A DNA stretch of 44,780 nucleotides from Streptomyces sp. LS1784 (GCF_020103755.1 NZ_JAHSQD010000013.1:1-44780); one strand, 5' to 3'; positions 34,032 through 42,749 are shown, counted from the stretch's first letter. Notes: generated by a model from the sequence alone, not told the origin. Translations and numbers: made by a program.

Positions 34032-35429
34032 ATGAACGCGATGTGCAGTGAGTGCGGGCCTGTCGTACCGGCCCATGAACTTGAGTTGACGTGCCGCATG
34101 TTCGATGAGCCTCCGATGTCCGGGCCTGGGTCGCAACCGATTGCCGAGGGCGGAAATCGAGGACGGGAGCCAGGTGGACGCTCGTCCGGGTGCCAGGCGG
34201 CGAGAGTAGATGTCCGCGCAGCCGAGGCCATCGAGCGTGGAGCGAGCTTGGTTCGGGAGGCAGTCCGAGAGCGGGACGCCTACGGGCCGGAGCTGCTGAG
34301 GCGCCGGCTCCGGATGCGGCGTTGGCAGTTCAACCTGGCACGGGAACGTGAACTGATCCCAGAGCCGGACCTCGAAAACGGCACCTGGTCGGCCCTCGTC
34401 GAGGCGCAGCTGAAGGCCCGTGCCGAGGAGATCATCCTCGCGCTGGGCGCTGTGCCTCCAGTGGGGGTGGCCAAAGCAGCCACGGTTCTGGGCCATACCA
34501 CCGGCCTGTTGGTGATCGCCGAAGACATCAGGCGGCTTGCCGCCGCAGGGGAGCTGCGCCCCTGCGGCGGATATCGAGGCTGGCCGACATACAGCCGGGA
34601 GGCCTTGGCCGCCGTCCCACGTGCCGCGGTGGAGCAGGTCGTCAGGAAACGTATGCACAAGGCTGCGGCCACGGCGCGGGCCGCCTCCGAGGCGGCGGAG
34701 CAACGGCTTGCGGAGAGCTACTCGGTGGAGGAGGCAGCCGAAGTCCTGGGGTGGTCCCGGTGTCGGCTGTCAGCAGCTACGGCGCAGGGAAGCCTGGCCG
34801 CCGGGCCCGACGGCAGGTACGAGCGCGCCGAGGTAATCGCGCTCGCCGCCGACCCCGGGAGCCGGCACCTCTCAGCGGTCGTCTCGCTCGTCGACGAGGG
34901 CGTTGTAGGCGGCCACCTGGGCACGTCGGGCCGTGCGCCGCAGCGGGGCCAGGAGGGACTGGCGGGCCGCCATCTCGGAGGCGCTGACGGCAGCGCCGTG
35001 GCTGCCGGAGGCGATGGCGAGCAAGGCGGATACCTGGCGGGCCGACTCCAGCACACGGACGGCCCGGGGTGGGTAGCCGGGGGCGAGCAGCTTGCTGTGT
35101 CCTCGACGGCGGTAGGCATCGAGGGCGCGCAGGGCCTCGGGCCCGGCGCCAGCCACGTTGAGGCGGGTGAGCATGACGGTCGCCTCGCGCAGCCCGTCCG
35201 CCAGCTCACGTTCCGCCTCGTTCAGAGAGGGCACGTCCGCCGGCGGTGTGTCGTTGACCTCGGAACAGCGCCACAGCACGGTTGCCGAGCGGTCTCCAAC
35301 CGGGCCGTACACCTCCACCTCCGGCACCAGGCCGAGCGGTGCGCCCACGGCCAGGACGGCCTCACCCGCACTCATGGCCTGCTCGTTGAAGGCCTTCGGG
35401 CCGGTCAATCCGAGCGGGTGCCCGGCTGA
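34032..35429 (+). CDS. Orphan multi-HTH DNA-binding protein; 3' part antisense to the next gene
   Basis: ATG 34032 follows GGGAGG by five bases. The first ~275 residues look truly coding: a Cys pair (CSEC), then three segments that each read like MerR/excisionase HTH units, at about residues 84-125 (RRWQFNLARERELIPEPD), 140-195 (AATVLGHTTGLLVIAEDIRRLAAAG then GYRGWPTYSREAL) and 230-275 (YSVEEAAEVLGWSRCRLSAATAQG then GRYERAEVIAL). Codons such as AGG, GGA, AAA and GTA are commoner than in neighbours, suggesting transfer. From 34872 on, the frame is antisense to a convergent gene and its Gly/Gln/His-rich translation looks like a shadow, so the natural stop may have been lost. I do not recognise the family. 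Confidence 0.55.
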   Translation: MNAMCSECGPVVPAHELELTCRMFDEPPMSGPGSQPIAEGGNRGREPGGRSSGCQAARVDVRAAEAIERGASLVREAVRERDAYGPELLRRRLRMRRWQFNLARERELIPEPDLENGTWSALVEAQLKARAEEIILALGAVPPVGVAKAATVLGHTTGLLVIAEDIRRLAAAGELRPCGGYRGWPTYSREALAAVPRAAVEQVVRKRMHKAAATARAASEAAEQRLAESYSVEEAAEVLGWSRCRLSAATAQGSLAAGPDGRYERAEVIALAADPGSRHLSAVVSLVDEGVVGGHLGTSGRAPQRGQEGLAGRHLGGADGSAVAAGGDGEQGGYLAGRLQHTDGPGWVAGGEQLAVSSTAVGIEGAQGLGPGASHVEAGEHDGRLAQPVRQLTFRLVQRGHVRRRCVVDLGTAPQHGCRAVSNRAVHLHLRHQAERCAHGQDGLTRTHGLLVEGLRAGQSERVPG

Positions 35430-35675
35430 GGGCAGAGCGAGACGCAGGCCCTTCACGCCGAGCACCCGCAGCCGCCCCAGCGCCCAGGTCAGCCCGTGCT
35501 GTTCGCCAGGCTCGTCACCGGGCAGATCGGTAACCCGGTGGATCTCGTCCGCACCCAGGACAGCCGCAGCGGCGTCGTCCGGCGGCACCAGGCCGGCCAG
35601 CAGGGCGTTGCCCCATGCGGTGAGCCGCCCCGAACGGGGCTCTTCGTACGGATTGTCGGCAGGAGTCGCGAGCAT
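34872..35675 (-). CDS. Conserved hypothetical protein
   Basis: The 267-residue protein starts at ATG 35675, with TAGGCT on the minus strand (35687-35682) six bases before it, implying a leaderless transcript. It is soluble, alpha/beta in the first half (GLTWALGRLRVLGVKGLRLALP, VGAPLGLVPEVEVYG) and helical in the second (REATVMLTRLNVAGAGPEALRAL, ASEMAARQSLLAPLRRTARRAQVAAYNALVDERDDR in part). I recognise no family or motif. It appears a normal high-GC gene of the host, convergent with the orphan HTH gene and overlapped by its tail. Confidence 0.7.
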   Translation of the reverse strand: MLATPADNPYEEPRSGRLTAWGNALLAGLVPPDDAAAAVLGADEIHRVTDLPGDEPGEQHGLTWALGRLRVLGVKGLRLALPSAGHPLGLTGPKAFNEQAMSAGEAVLAVGAPLGLVPEVEVYGPVGDRSATVLWRCSEVNDTPPADVPSLNEAERELADGLREATVMLTRLNVAGAGPEALRALDAYRRRGHSKLLAPGYPPRAVRVLESARQVSALLAIASGSHGAAVSASEMAARQSLLAPLRRTARRAQVAAYNALVDERDDR

Positions 35676-35824
35676 CCGGCCAGCCTACGGAATCGGCGGT
35701 CATCCGCGTGGCGTAGGTTTGCCCATGCGTGTGCGGCGCACCCACCCCGTGCCCACCGGCTGCCGGAGTAGGCCCGCCGCCCGCACCGACGGCCGAGAAT
35801 CTTGTTTTTGGGGAAGGCATAGGC

Positions 35825-36616
35825 ATGAGCGACGTGCTGGAGCTGGTGGACGTATCCGTGGTCCGGGAGGGGCGCGCGCTGGTCGACCAGGTCTCGTGGT
35901 CCATCTCCGAGGGCGAGCGTTGGGTCATTCTGGGCCCGAACGGCGCCGGCAAGACCACGCTGTTGCAGATCGCCTCCTCGTACCTGTTCCCGACCTCGGG
36001 CAAGGTCACAGTGCTGGGTGAGAAGCTCGGTGAGATCGACGTCTTCGAGCTGCGTTCCCGGATCGGCCTGGCCGGCGCCGCCATGTTCGACAAGCTGCCG
36101 GCCGAGCAGACCGTGCTCCAGACCGTGCTCACCGCCGCGTACGGCATGACTGTCAGCTGGCAGGAGACCTACGAGCAGTCGGACGAGGCCCGTGCCCTCG
36201 CCCTGCTCGACCGCCTCGGCATGGCCAACCTCACCGACCGCAAGTTCGGCACCCTCTCCGAGGGCGAACGCAAGCGCACCCTGATCGCCCGCGCCCTGAT
36301 GACCGACCCCGAGCTGCTGCTGCTTGACGAGCCCGCCGCCGGCCTGGACCTCGGCGGCCGTGAGGACCTGGTCCGCCGACTCGGCGCGCTCGCCCAGGAC
36401 GAGTTCGCTCCGGCAATGGCGATGGTCACCCACCACGTCGAGGAGATCGCGCCGGGCTTCACCCATGTCATGATGATCCGTCAGGGGAAGGTGCTCACTG
36501 CCGGCCCGATCGACACCGAGCTGACCGCCCGCAACCTCTCCAAGTGCTTCGGCCTGCCGCTCACCCTGGAGCGGCACGGAGACCGCTGGTCGGCCCAGGG
36601 TCTGCCGCTGGGCTGA
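35825..36616 (+). CDS. Lone ABC ATPase
   Basis: The 263-residue protein is a single ABC ATPase: Walker A GPNGAGKTTLL (residues 38-48), signature LSEGERKRTLIARAL (unusual LSEGE for LSGGQ), Walker B LLLLDEPAAGLD, and switch His in THHVEEI. No permease gene is adjacent, so it may serve a distant transporter or act alone, as ModF-like proteins do. The start is ATG 35825, preceded by GGGGAAGG. A 10-bp terminator follows. Confidence 0.85.
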   Translation: MSDVLELVDVSVVREGRALVDQVSWSISEGERWVILGPNGAGKTTLLQIASSYLFPTSGKVTVLGEKLGEIDVFELRSRIGLAGAAMFDKLPAEQTVLQTVLTAAYGMTVSWQETYEQSDEARALALLDRLGMANLTDRKFGTLSEGERKRTLIARALMTDPELLLLDEPAAGLDLGGREDLVRRLGALAQDEFAPAMAMVTHHVEEIAPGFTHVMMIRQGKVLTAGPIDTELTARNLSKCFGLPLTLERHGDRWSAQGLPLG

Positions 36617-36651
36617 GGCCCCGTCCGTTGGTTCATCCGGAACGCCGTCGG

Positions 36652-36675
36652 AACCGGTCGCACACGCGACCGGTT
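36652..36675 (+). terminator. 10-bp hairpin after the lone ABC ATPase
   Basis: AACCGGTCGC (36652-36661) and GCGACCGGTT (36666-36675) pair around ACAC, followed by TTCCGC. Confidence 0.7.
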
Positions 36676-36736
36676 TCCGCCCCTCGACCTGCGGGAACTG
36701 TCCGCTTCGAAGGCCTTCGCTCCCTAGGATGGATGT

Positions 36737-37159
36737 GTGGACAGCTGGATCTGGTGGCTTCTGGCCGCCGCAGGGCTCGGCATACCGCTGGTGCTCACCG
36801 CGATGCCGGAGTTCGCCATGTTCGCGGTCGGGGCGCTGGCCGCCGCCGGTGTGGCCGCGCTGGGCGGGGGAGTGGTCCTGGAGACCGTGACCTTCGTCGT
36901 CGTCTCGGTCGCACTGGTGGTCTTCGTCCGCCCGATCGCCTATCGGCAGCTTCAGAAGGGCCCGCAGGTCAAGATGGGCATCGAGGCGCTCCAGGGCGCC
37001 ACCGCGGTCGTCGCGGAAACCGTCGACGGGGAGGGCGGGCGGATCAAGCTGAACGGTGAGATCTGGTCGGCCCGTGCGCTCCATCCGGGCCAGGTGTACC
37101 AGCCCGGGCAGCAGGTCGACGTCGTCGAAATCCAGGGCGCGACCGCCCTGGTCGTCTAG
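36737..37159 (+). CDS. NfeD-family membrane protein
   Basis: The 140-residue protein has three hydrophobic segments (about residues 3-20, 27-43, 48-66) and a C-terminal OB-fold (about 80-140, GATAVVAETV...GEIWSAR...GQQVDVVEIQG). NfeD proteins partner SPFH/stomatin proteins in membrane microdomains; the SPFH gene follows after ten bases. TAGGAT lies six bases before the GTG start. Confidence 0.88.
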   Translation: MDSWIWWLLAAAGLGIPLVLTAMPEFAMFAVGALAAAGVAALGGGVVLETVTFVVVSVALVVFVRPIAYRQLQKGPQVKMGIEALQGATAVVAETVDGEGGRIKLNGEIWSARALHPGQVYQPGQQVDVVEIQGATALVV

Positions 37160-37169
37160 GGGAGAGTCC

Positions 37170-38213
37170 GTGGAACCCGTCCTTATCGTTTTGGTCGTCC
37201 TGGTCGTGGTGGCCTTCATCGCGCTGATCAAGACGATCCAGGTCATCCCGCAGGCCAGCGCCGCGATCGTGGAGCGCTTCGGCCGCTACACCCGGACGCT
37301 CAACGCAGGGCTGAACATCGTCGTCCCGTTCATCGACCGGGTCCGCAACCGGATCGACCTGCGCGAGCAGGTCGTGCCGTTCCCCCCGCAGCCGGTGATC
37401 ACCCAGGACAACCTGGTCGTCAACATCGACACCGTCATCTACTACCAGGTGACCGACCCCCGCGCCGCGACGTACGAGGTCGCCAGCTACATCCAGGCGA
37501 TCGAGCAGCTGACCGTCACCACGCTGCGCAACATCATCGGCTCGATGGACCTGGAGTCCACCCTGACCTCGCGCGAGGTCATCAATGCCGGCCTGCGTGG
37601 CGTCCTGGACGAGGCCACCGGCAAGTGGGGCATCCGGGTCAACCGCGTCGAGCTGAAGGCGATCGAGCCGCCGACCTCCATCCAGGACTCGATGGAGAAG
37701 CAGATGCGCGCCGACCGGGACAAGCGCGCTGCGATCCTCACCGCCGAAGGCCAGCGCCAAGCCCAGATCCTCAAGGCCGAGGGTGAGAAGCAGGCCGAGG
37801 TGCTCAAGGCCGAGGGTGAGGCGCAGGCCGCGGTCCTGCGCGCGGACGGTGAGGCGGCCGCGATCCGGACGGTCTTCGAGGCCATCCACGACGGCGACGC
37901 CGACCAGAAGCTGCTCGCCTACCAGTACCTCCAGACTCTGCCCGAGCTGGCCAAGGGCGACTCCAACAAGCTCTGGATCATCCCCAGCGAGGTGGGCGAC
38001 GCGCTCAAGGGCCTCGGCGGCGCCTTCACCGGCCTGACCGGCGGGGTGAACGGCGGCGCGGTCGCGGCGCCCAGCGTTCCGCAGGCTGCCCCCGCGGCCA
38101 CCCAGGTGCCGCTGGACCCGGCGTCCGGCCCGCGGCCGGTGGACACCGAGAAGGGCGCCGCCCGTCCCCGGGTGGACCCGGCGCGGGAGTACCCGAAGAT
38201 CGACCCGGAGTGA
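37170..38213 (+). CDS. SPFH/Band 7 (stomatin-like) protein
   Basis: The 347-residue protein has one N-terminal membrane helix (about residues 3-22), an SPFH domain (about 25-190; PQASAAIVERFGRYTRTLNAGLN and later QDSMEKQMRADRDKRA), an Ala/Glu/Lys-rich coiled region with the repeated pattern ILKAEGEKQAEVLKAEGEAQA (about 192-230), and a Pro/Ala-rich tail. Such proteins form ring oligomers that organise membrane domains and guard proteases. GGGGAGA precedes GTG 37170. It is co-transcribed with the NfeD gene. Confidence 0.9.
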   Translation: MEPVLIVLVVLVVVAFIALIKTIQVIPQASAAIVERFGRYTRTLNAGLNIVVPFIDRVRNRIDLREQVVPFPPQPVITQDNLVVNIDTVIYYQVTDPRAATYEVASYIQAIEQLTVTTLRNIIGSMDLESTLTSREVINAGLRGVLDEATGKWGIRVNRVELKAIEPPTSIQDSMEKQMRADRDKRAAILTAEGQRQAQILKAEGEKQAEVLKAEGEAQAAVLRADGEAAAIRTVFEAIHDGDADQKLLAYQYLQTLPELAKGDSNKLWIIPSEVGDALKGLGGAFTGLTGGVNGGAVAAPSVPQAAPAATQVPLDPASGPRPVDTEKGAARPRVDPAREYPKIDPE

Positions 38214-38395
38214 TCGGTCGAACCTGCTTCGCCGCGGGCCTGCTGCCAAGAGGTGGCGGGCCCTCGGCCTTTCGCGGTGCCGAATCGTGCCTACCGGGCG
38301 CTGTGGCGTGCGTCCCGAATCGTGGGCGGGTCTGGTCGGCCCGCAAGGCCGTCCGGCATGATCCCCTCGGACAGGACCGAGAGGAGAGGTGACCC

Positions 38396-39154
38396 ATGAC
38401 GCTCTGGGAGTCGATCGCCGTCCTGGTGGCCGGCGTCGGCGCCGGGATGATCAATGTGATCGTCGGCTCCGGCACCCTGATCACCTTCCCGGTTCTGCTC
38501 GCCGTGGGTATCCCTCCGGTCACCGCCAACGTCTCCAACTCCTTCGGCCTGGTCCCCGGCTCGCTCAGCGGCGTGATCGGGTACCGCCGCGAACTGGTCG
38601 GCCAGGGCCGCCGCGTGCTGCGCATGGGCATCGCGTCACTGCTCGGCGGGCTGGTCGGCGCGATGCTGTTGATCAAGCTGCCGAGCGGGGCCTTCGACGC
38701 GATCGTCCCGGCGCTGATCCTGCTCGCGCTCGTCCTGGTGGTGATCCAGCCCCGGGTGGCCAAGGCCGTCGCCGCCCGTCGCCGCCCCGGCGGCGATCCG
38801 GACGGCAGCCAGGTGCTGCTGGCCGGGGTGTTCCTGACCGGCATCTACGGCGGCTACTTCGGCGCCGCGCAGGGCGTGCTGCTGATGGCGCTGATGGGCA
38901 TGCTGCTCCAGGACGACCTCCAGCGGATCAACGCGGTGAAGAACGCCCTGGCGATGATCGTCAACGCAGTCGCCGCGCTCTTCTTCCTCTTCACCTCGAC
39001 CGTGAACTGGGCCGCCGCCGGTCTGATCGCGGCGGGCTCGCTGGTCGGAGGCCTGCTCGGCGCCAAGGTCGGCCGCCGCCTCCCGCCGACCGCGCTGCGC
39101 GGGGTCATCGTGGTGGTCGGCCTCGTGGCCGTCACCAAGCTGTTGCTGAGTTGA
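38396..39154 (+). CDS. TSUP (TauE/SafE) family anion carrier
   Basis: The 252-residue protein has about eight hydrophobic helices and the TSUP hallmarks GAGMINVIVGSGTLITFPVLL at the N-terminus and TGIYGGYFGAAQGVLL in the middle. Studied members move sulfite, sulfoacetate or other organosulfonates. The substrate cannot be read here. GAGAGGTG precedes the ATG. Confidence 0.85.
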   Translation: MTLWESIAVLVAGVGAGMINVIVGSGTLITFPVLLAVGIPPVTANVSNSFGLVPGSLSGVIGYRRELVGQGRRVLRMGIASLLGGLVGAMLLIKLPSGAFDAIVPALILLALVLVVIQPRVAKAVAARRRPGGDPDGSQVLLAGVFLTGIYGGYFGAAQGVLLMALMGMLLQDDLQRINAVKNALAMIVNAVAALFFLFTSTVNWAAAGLIAAGSLVGGLLGAKVGRRLPPTALRGVIVVVGLVAVTKLLLS

Positions 39155-39192
39155 ACGAACGTCAGACCGTACGCAGGTCGGAGGAGTACGCC

Positions 39193-39372
39193 ATGGCCCT
39201 GGAGATGCGTGAGAGCTGCGAGCGCTGCGCGGTGTCGCTGAGCGCGGACGGCCGCGCCTCGATATGTTCCTACGAGTGCACCTTCTGCACGGACTGCACA
39301 GAGGCCATGGCCGCCGCCTGCCCCAACTGCGGCGGCGAGCTCGTGGCCCGTCCGCGTCGGAAGGCCGCCTGA
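39193..39372 (+). CDS. DUF1272 small zinc-ribbon protein
   Basis: The 59-residue protein starts at ATG 39193 behind GGAGGAG. It has eight cysteines (about positions 9, 12, 25, 29, 32, 35, 43, 46) arranged as paired C-x2-C knuckles, enough for two zinc ions, and the family beginning MALEMR. Function unknown. It follows the TSUP gene by 38 bases, possibly in one operon. Confidence 0.85.
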   Translation: MALEMRESCERCAVSLSADGRASICSYECTFCTDCTEAMAAACPNCGGELVARPRRKAA

Positions 39373-39374
39373 CA

Positions 39375-39440
39375 CCGGAACCCCGGACATCCCGGAACCC
39401 CGGACATCCCGGAACCCCGGACATCCCGGAATCCCGGCAC
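39375..39440. repeat. 17-bp tandem repeat, three perfect copies plus one degenerate
   Basis: CCGGAACCCCGGACATC occurs at 39375-39391, 39392-39408 and 39409-39425 without change, followed by a diverged copy (CCGGAATCCCGGCAC) at 39426-39440. The array fills the gap between the DUF1272 gene and the pterin dehydratase gene. Each unit contains CCGGAA and CCCCGG and can form small hairpins. It is a minisatellite prone to copy-number change. Confidence 0.9.
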
Positions 39441-39464
39441 CCCCGACCCACCAGGAGCGCGGCG

Positions 39465-39770
39465 ATGACCAGCAGGGCACGGCTGAACGAGGACGAGATC
39501 ACAGCGGCCCTGGCGGCGCTGCCCCAGTGGACGCGGGAGGGCGACAGCATCGCCCGCAGCGCCGACGCCCCGGACTTCCCGGCGGCGATCCGGGTGGTCG
39601 TTGCCGTCGCCGAGCAGGCCGAGGCGCTCGACCACCACCCTGACATCGACATCCGCTGGCGCACTCTGCGTTTCGTCCTGTCCACCCACAGCGCCGGCGG
39701 CCTCACCGGGCTGGACTTCACCCTCGCCGCCCGGATCGACGGGGCCCTGCGCGCCGAGTCGGCAGCCTGA
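39465..39770 (+). CDS. 4a-hydroxytetrahydrobiopterin dehydratase (PhhB/PCD)
   Basis: The 101-residue protein is a pterin carbinolamine dehydratase. The active-site pattern E-x3-D-HHP-D (EALDHHPDIDIRW) and the later THSAGGLTGLDFTLA match the family. It would recycle pterin cofactors or act in related ring dehydration. CCAGGAG precedes ATG 39465. A tandem repeat sits directly before it. Confidence 0.9.
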   Translation: MTSRARLNEDEITAALAALPQWTREGDSIARSADAPDFPAAIRVVVAVAEQAEALDHHPDIDIRWRTLRFVLSTHSAGGLTGLDFTLAARIDGALRAESAA

Positions 39771-39888
39771 CGCGACGCCACCGAGGAGCCCGGGACCGTA
39801 CGACCGAGGGCCCGGGCCGCGTCACCGGGCGGGCGTGAGATGCTGACTGCCGCATCGGCAGACAGGCGGCTCGGGAGGGACGGAACGG

Positions 39889-41865
39889 ATGGCGCAGGAG
39901 CCCTTCGGAGACGCCCACTCCCCGCAGCCGTGGTCGCCCTCGGGCCACTCGGACTGGCAGAACGGCGGGTACACCGAGCAGCAGCAGACACCGCAGCAGC
40001 CGTCGCAGTGGCAGCCGCAGCCGGGCTACGCCTCGGCCGAGTACGGGCAGCAGCAGCCGCAGTTCGGCCAGGGCGCCCACGGGCACACCGGCTACGACCA
40101 GACCGGCTATGACCAGAGTGGGTACCACCAGGGCGGGTACGGCCAGGTCGGCTATGGCGAGGGCGGCTACGCCCAGGACCAGTACGGCGGACAGGAGCAG
40201 TACCAGCCGTATCCGCAGTACCCGGACCACGCGCAGCAGCACCAGGCGTACGCGACGTACGCCACCATGCAGCAGCCCGCCGAGGAGGGGCTGTACGTCC
40301 CGGCGGGGGCGGGGTACTCGGCGGACGGCTACGTGCACGTCGAGGAGGCCGAGCCGGCGCCGGCGCTCGTCCCCGAGAAACCTGCGGAGACTTCTCCGGA
40401 GCAGGCTCCCGTGCCGCAGGCCGGGACCGCCGCGCCGTCGCGGGCCGCTGCCCGTCGAGGTGCCGGCGGCGGTGCCGGTGCCGGTGCTGGGGAGGGCTCC
40501 GGCTCCTCGCTTTCCGCCAAGGCCCGGAAGGCCGCCGACGCGGTGCTGACAGGGGAACACGTGCCCAGCCGCAAGGCCCTGCTGGTGCGGACCGGCGCCG
40601 GGGTGGTCGCGCTGGGAGTGCTGGTGGCGGCCGGGCTGATGGTCGGCACCGAGGGCGGTGGCAGCGCGGCGGCGAGCAGCAGTGGTGAGCCGGGCTTCGC
40701 GGTGGCGCACACCCGGGCGTGGGCCGCGCAGCCCGCCGCGGCCGGTTCCTCCGCGGGCGACGACACTCTGATCGGCAGCTGGCTGCTGGCCGACGTGGTG
40801 GTCCGGGCCGACGGCTCCGGGGTGCACGCGTACGACCGGGCGGGTGGCAAGCCGACCTGGTCGGTGGAGCCGCCGGCCGCAGGGGCCGTCCCGTGCGGGC
40901 TGTCGGCGGGGGTGAACCAGGCGGGCCTGGGCGCGGCGCTGTTCCGTCCGCAGCCCGATCCGAAGAGCCCCTGCACGCTGGTGGCCGCGGTGGACAGCAA
41001 GACCGGCAAGACCGCGTGGACCAAGACCCTCTCGGACACCAAGGGCGGCTACTCGGCCCGGGTCGGCGTCACCGAGGACAAGGTGGTCGCCGTCGGCGAC
41101 GACCGCGTGCTGGCCTGGGAATCGGCCGACGGGAAGGACGTCTGGCAGTACACCGGGCAGGGCAAGTTCTGCACCCTGTCCGGCGGCGTCAGCGGCAAGA
41201 CCGTGCTTGTCGCCTCCTCCTGCGCCGACTCGACCCCCGCCGACCAGGCCGTGGCGCTGAACATCCTGGACGGCAAGGTCGGCTGGTGGCGGGGCCTGAA
41301 CAACCAGCCGAAGACGGTGACCGTGTTGTCCGCCGAGCCGTCCGTGGTCCTCACCACCGGGGAGAAGCCCGAGGCCGACCGGGTGTTCGCCTGGGGCGCG
41401 GGCGGCGACCCAGCCGCCGAGATCCCGGTGGCCGTCGACGGCGGTCGGCTGGACGTCGCGCACGGTGCGTTTTCGGCCACTCCCGGCGTGTACTTCGAGG
41501 GCCGCACGATGGTCACCACCCTGGCACCGCCGAACGGCGGCGGGCCGGTGGCCGCGGTCGGCTACGACCTGGACACCGGCAAGCAGCGCTGGAAGGTGCC
41601 GACCGCCGCCAAGGGCGCCGTCCGGGCGGTCGGCATCGACGGCGGGTCGCTCGTGCTGGCCGCCGACGAACGCCGCGACCAGCCCGCCCGCCTCAGCCGG
41701 TTCCCGCTGGCGGGCGGCCGGGAGGCGATCGGCGGCAACTTCCCGCCCGGCACCGGCTCGCTGCTGATCTCCGGACGGGTGCTGATCGGCGGCGGGCAGG
41801 TGGTCGTGGTACCCGAGCACTCGACCAACTACGGCACGGCGGCGGGGTACAAGGCGAAGGACTGA
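39889..41865 (+). CDS. Membrane-anchored PQQ-like propeller with Tyr/Gly/Gln-rich tail
   Basis: The 658-residue protein has a low-complexity cytoplasmic region (about 1-130) rich in Gln, Tyr and Gly with a run of GY-x3 repeats (about 66-105), an acidic/Ala-rich spacer, one membrane helix (about 234-254) and an extracytoplasmic domain with PQQ-propeller blades such as LVAAVDSKTGKTAWTK, RVLAWESADGKDVWQYTG, NILDGKVGWWRG and GYDLDTGKQRWKVP. Single cysteine pairs suggest disulfides outside. It has no catalytic motif; a sensor or scaffold role is inference. GGAGGGACGG precedes ATG 39889. Confidence 0.8.
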   Translation: MAQEPFGDAHSPQPWSPSGHSDWQNGGYTEQQQTPQQPSQWQPQPGYASAEYGQQQPQFGQGAHGHTGYDQTGYDQSGYHQGGYGQVGYGEGGYAQDQYGGQEQYQPYPQYPDHAQQHQAYATYATMQQPAEEGLYVPAGAGYSADGYVHVEEAEPAPALVPEKPAETSPEQAPVPQAGTAAPSRAAARRGAGGGAGAGAGEGSGSSLSAKARKAADAVLTGEHVPSRKALLVRTGAGVVALGVLVAAGLMVGTEGGGSAAASSSGEPGFAVAHTRAWAAQPAAAGSSAGDDTLIGSWLLADVVVRADGSGVHAYDRAGGKPTWSVEPPAAGAVPCGLSAGVNQAGLGAALFRPQPDPKSPCTLVAAVDSKTGKTAWTKTLSDTKGGYSARVGVTEDKVVAVGDDRVLAWESADGKDVWQYTGQGKFCTLSGGVSGKTVLVASSCADSTPADQAVALNILDGKVGWWRGLNNQPKTVTVLSAEPSVVLTTGEKPEADRVFAWGAGGDPAAEIPVAVDGGRLDVAHGAFSATPGVYFEGRTMVTTLAPPNGGGPVAAVGYDLDTGKQRWKVPTAAKGAVRAVGIDGGSLVLAADERRDQPARLSRFPLAGGREAIGGNFPPGTGSLLISGRVLIGGGQVVVVPEHSTNYGTAAGYKAKD

Positions 41866-41966
41866 GGCCTTCCGCCCTGGTCCACGCCCATGCCGCCCCC
41901 ACCCGCCGCCGTCCTGACAATGAGAGTTTCCTCAGGTTGAGAGCGTCCTCGCTCCCGGGAACCGCC

Positions 41967-42497
41967 TCACGCGGCGGAGACGGGCCGGCCCGGTACGGTC
42001 GGCAGCCAGTCGGCGAGGTCCCGGACCTCCGAGCTGCGCAGACCGAGCGCCAGCATCAGGCTGGCCTGCGGCGTCGGCACGAACGGGCGGCGCAGTAGCT
42101 TCATCCCGGCCTGCTCCGGCGTGCGGTCCGCCTTTCGCTGGTTGTCCTCCGGGCACGCAGCTACGGTGTTCATCCAGCTGTCGGCACCACCGCGCGACTT
42201 GGGCTGGAGGTGGTCCACCGTGGTGGCCCGCCGGCCGCAGTACGCGCACAGGTGCTGGTCCCGGGCCAGGACGCCCCGCCGCGACCACGGAGCCTGTTGT
42301 CGGAATGGCACCCTTACGTACCGTTGCAGTCTGATCACCCGAGGCACCGGGACGGCCACGCCCGTTCCCCGGATCGAGCGCAGCGGATGCGCCTGCTCCA
42401 CCACCGCCTTGTCCTGGAGCACCAGGACGACGGCGCGCTGGAGCGACACCGTCGTCAGGGGCTCGTAGCTCGCGTTCAGAACCAGCGTGTTGCGCAC
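41967..42497 (-). CDS. HNH endonuclease family protein
   Basis: The 176-residue protein starts at GTG 42497 ([14 protein letters not shown]). It contains an HNH nuclease domain with a zinc pair C-x2-C ([21 protein letters not shown] in two parts), the central Asn in SWMNTVAAC and a further Cys. The N-terminal [10 protein letters not shown] motif marks a widespread actinobacterial HNH family of unknown target. It is convergent with the propeller gene and divergent from tyrS. Confidence 0.88.
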   Translation of the reverse strand: MRNTLVLNASYEPLTTVSLQRAVVLVLQDKAVVEQAHPLRSIRGTGVAVPVPRVIRLQRYVRVPFRQQAPWSRRGVLARDQHLCAYCGRRATTVDHLQPKSRGGADSWMNTVAACPEDNQRKADRTPEQAGMKLLRRPFVPTPQASLMLALGLRSSEVRDLADWLPTVPGRPVSAA

Positions 42498-42696
42498 TCG
42501 GCACACCCTTCCCGCGGGCGTGCCACGGCGGCACGACCGTCTCCACACACGTCACTGCCGCCGCACGGCGGTGGAACCACTCTGAATGGGCCCGCAGCCG
42601 TCGAACAACGGAATTTCCGGTATCGGGGAGGGACCCGCGAGGGCGGGCCACCCGACCCGGGGGTGCCTCGGGGAAAACTCGCTGGCCGGAACCGCG

Positions 42697-42749
42697 TAGG
42701 CTCTAACAGGCTGGAGTCGTATCGACCCGGGGCCCGACCGAATCGGGCC
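42697..42749 (+). promoter_or_regulatory. tyrS upstream region: TAGGCT box and leader hairpin
   Basis: TAGGCT (42697-42702) is a possible -10, giving a leader of about 75 bases. Within it GGCCCGA (42731-42737) pairs with TCGGGCC (42743-42749). There is no T-box consensus, so the hairpin is probably not tRNA-sensing. Confidence 0.3.
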
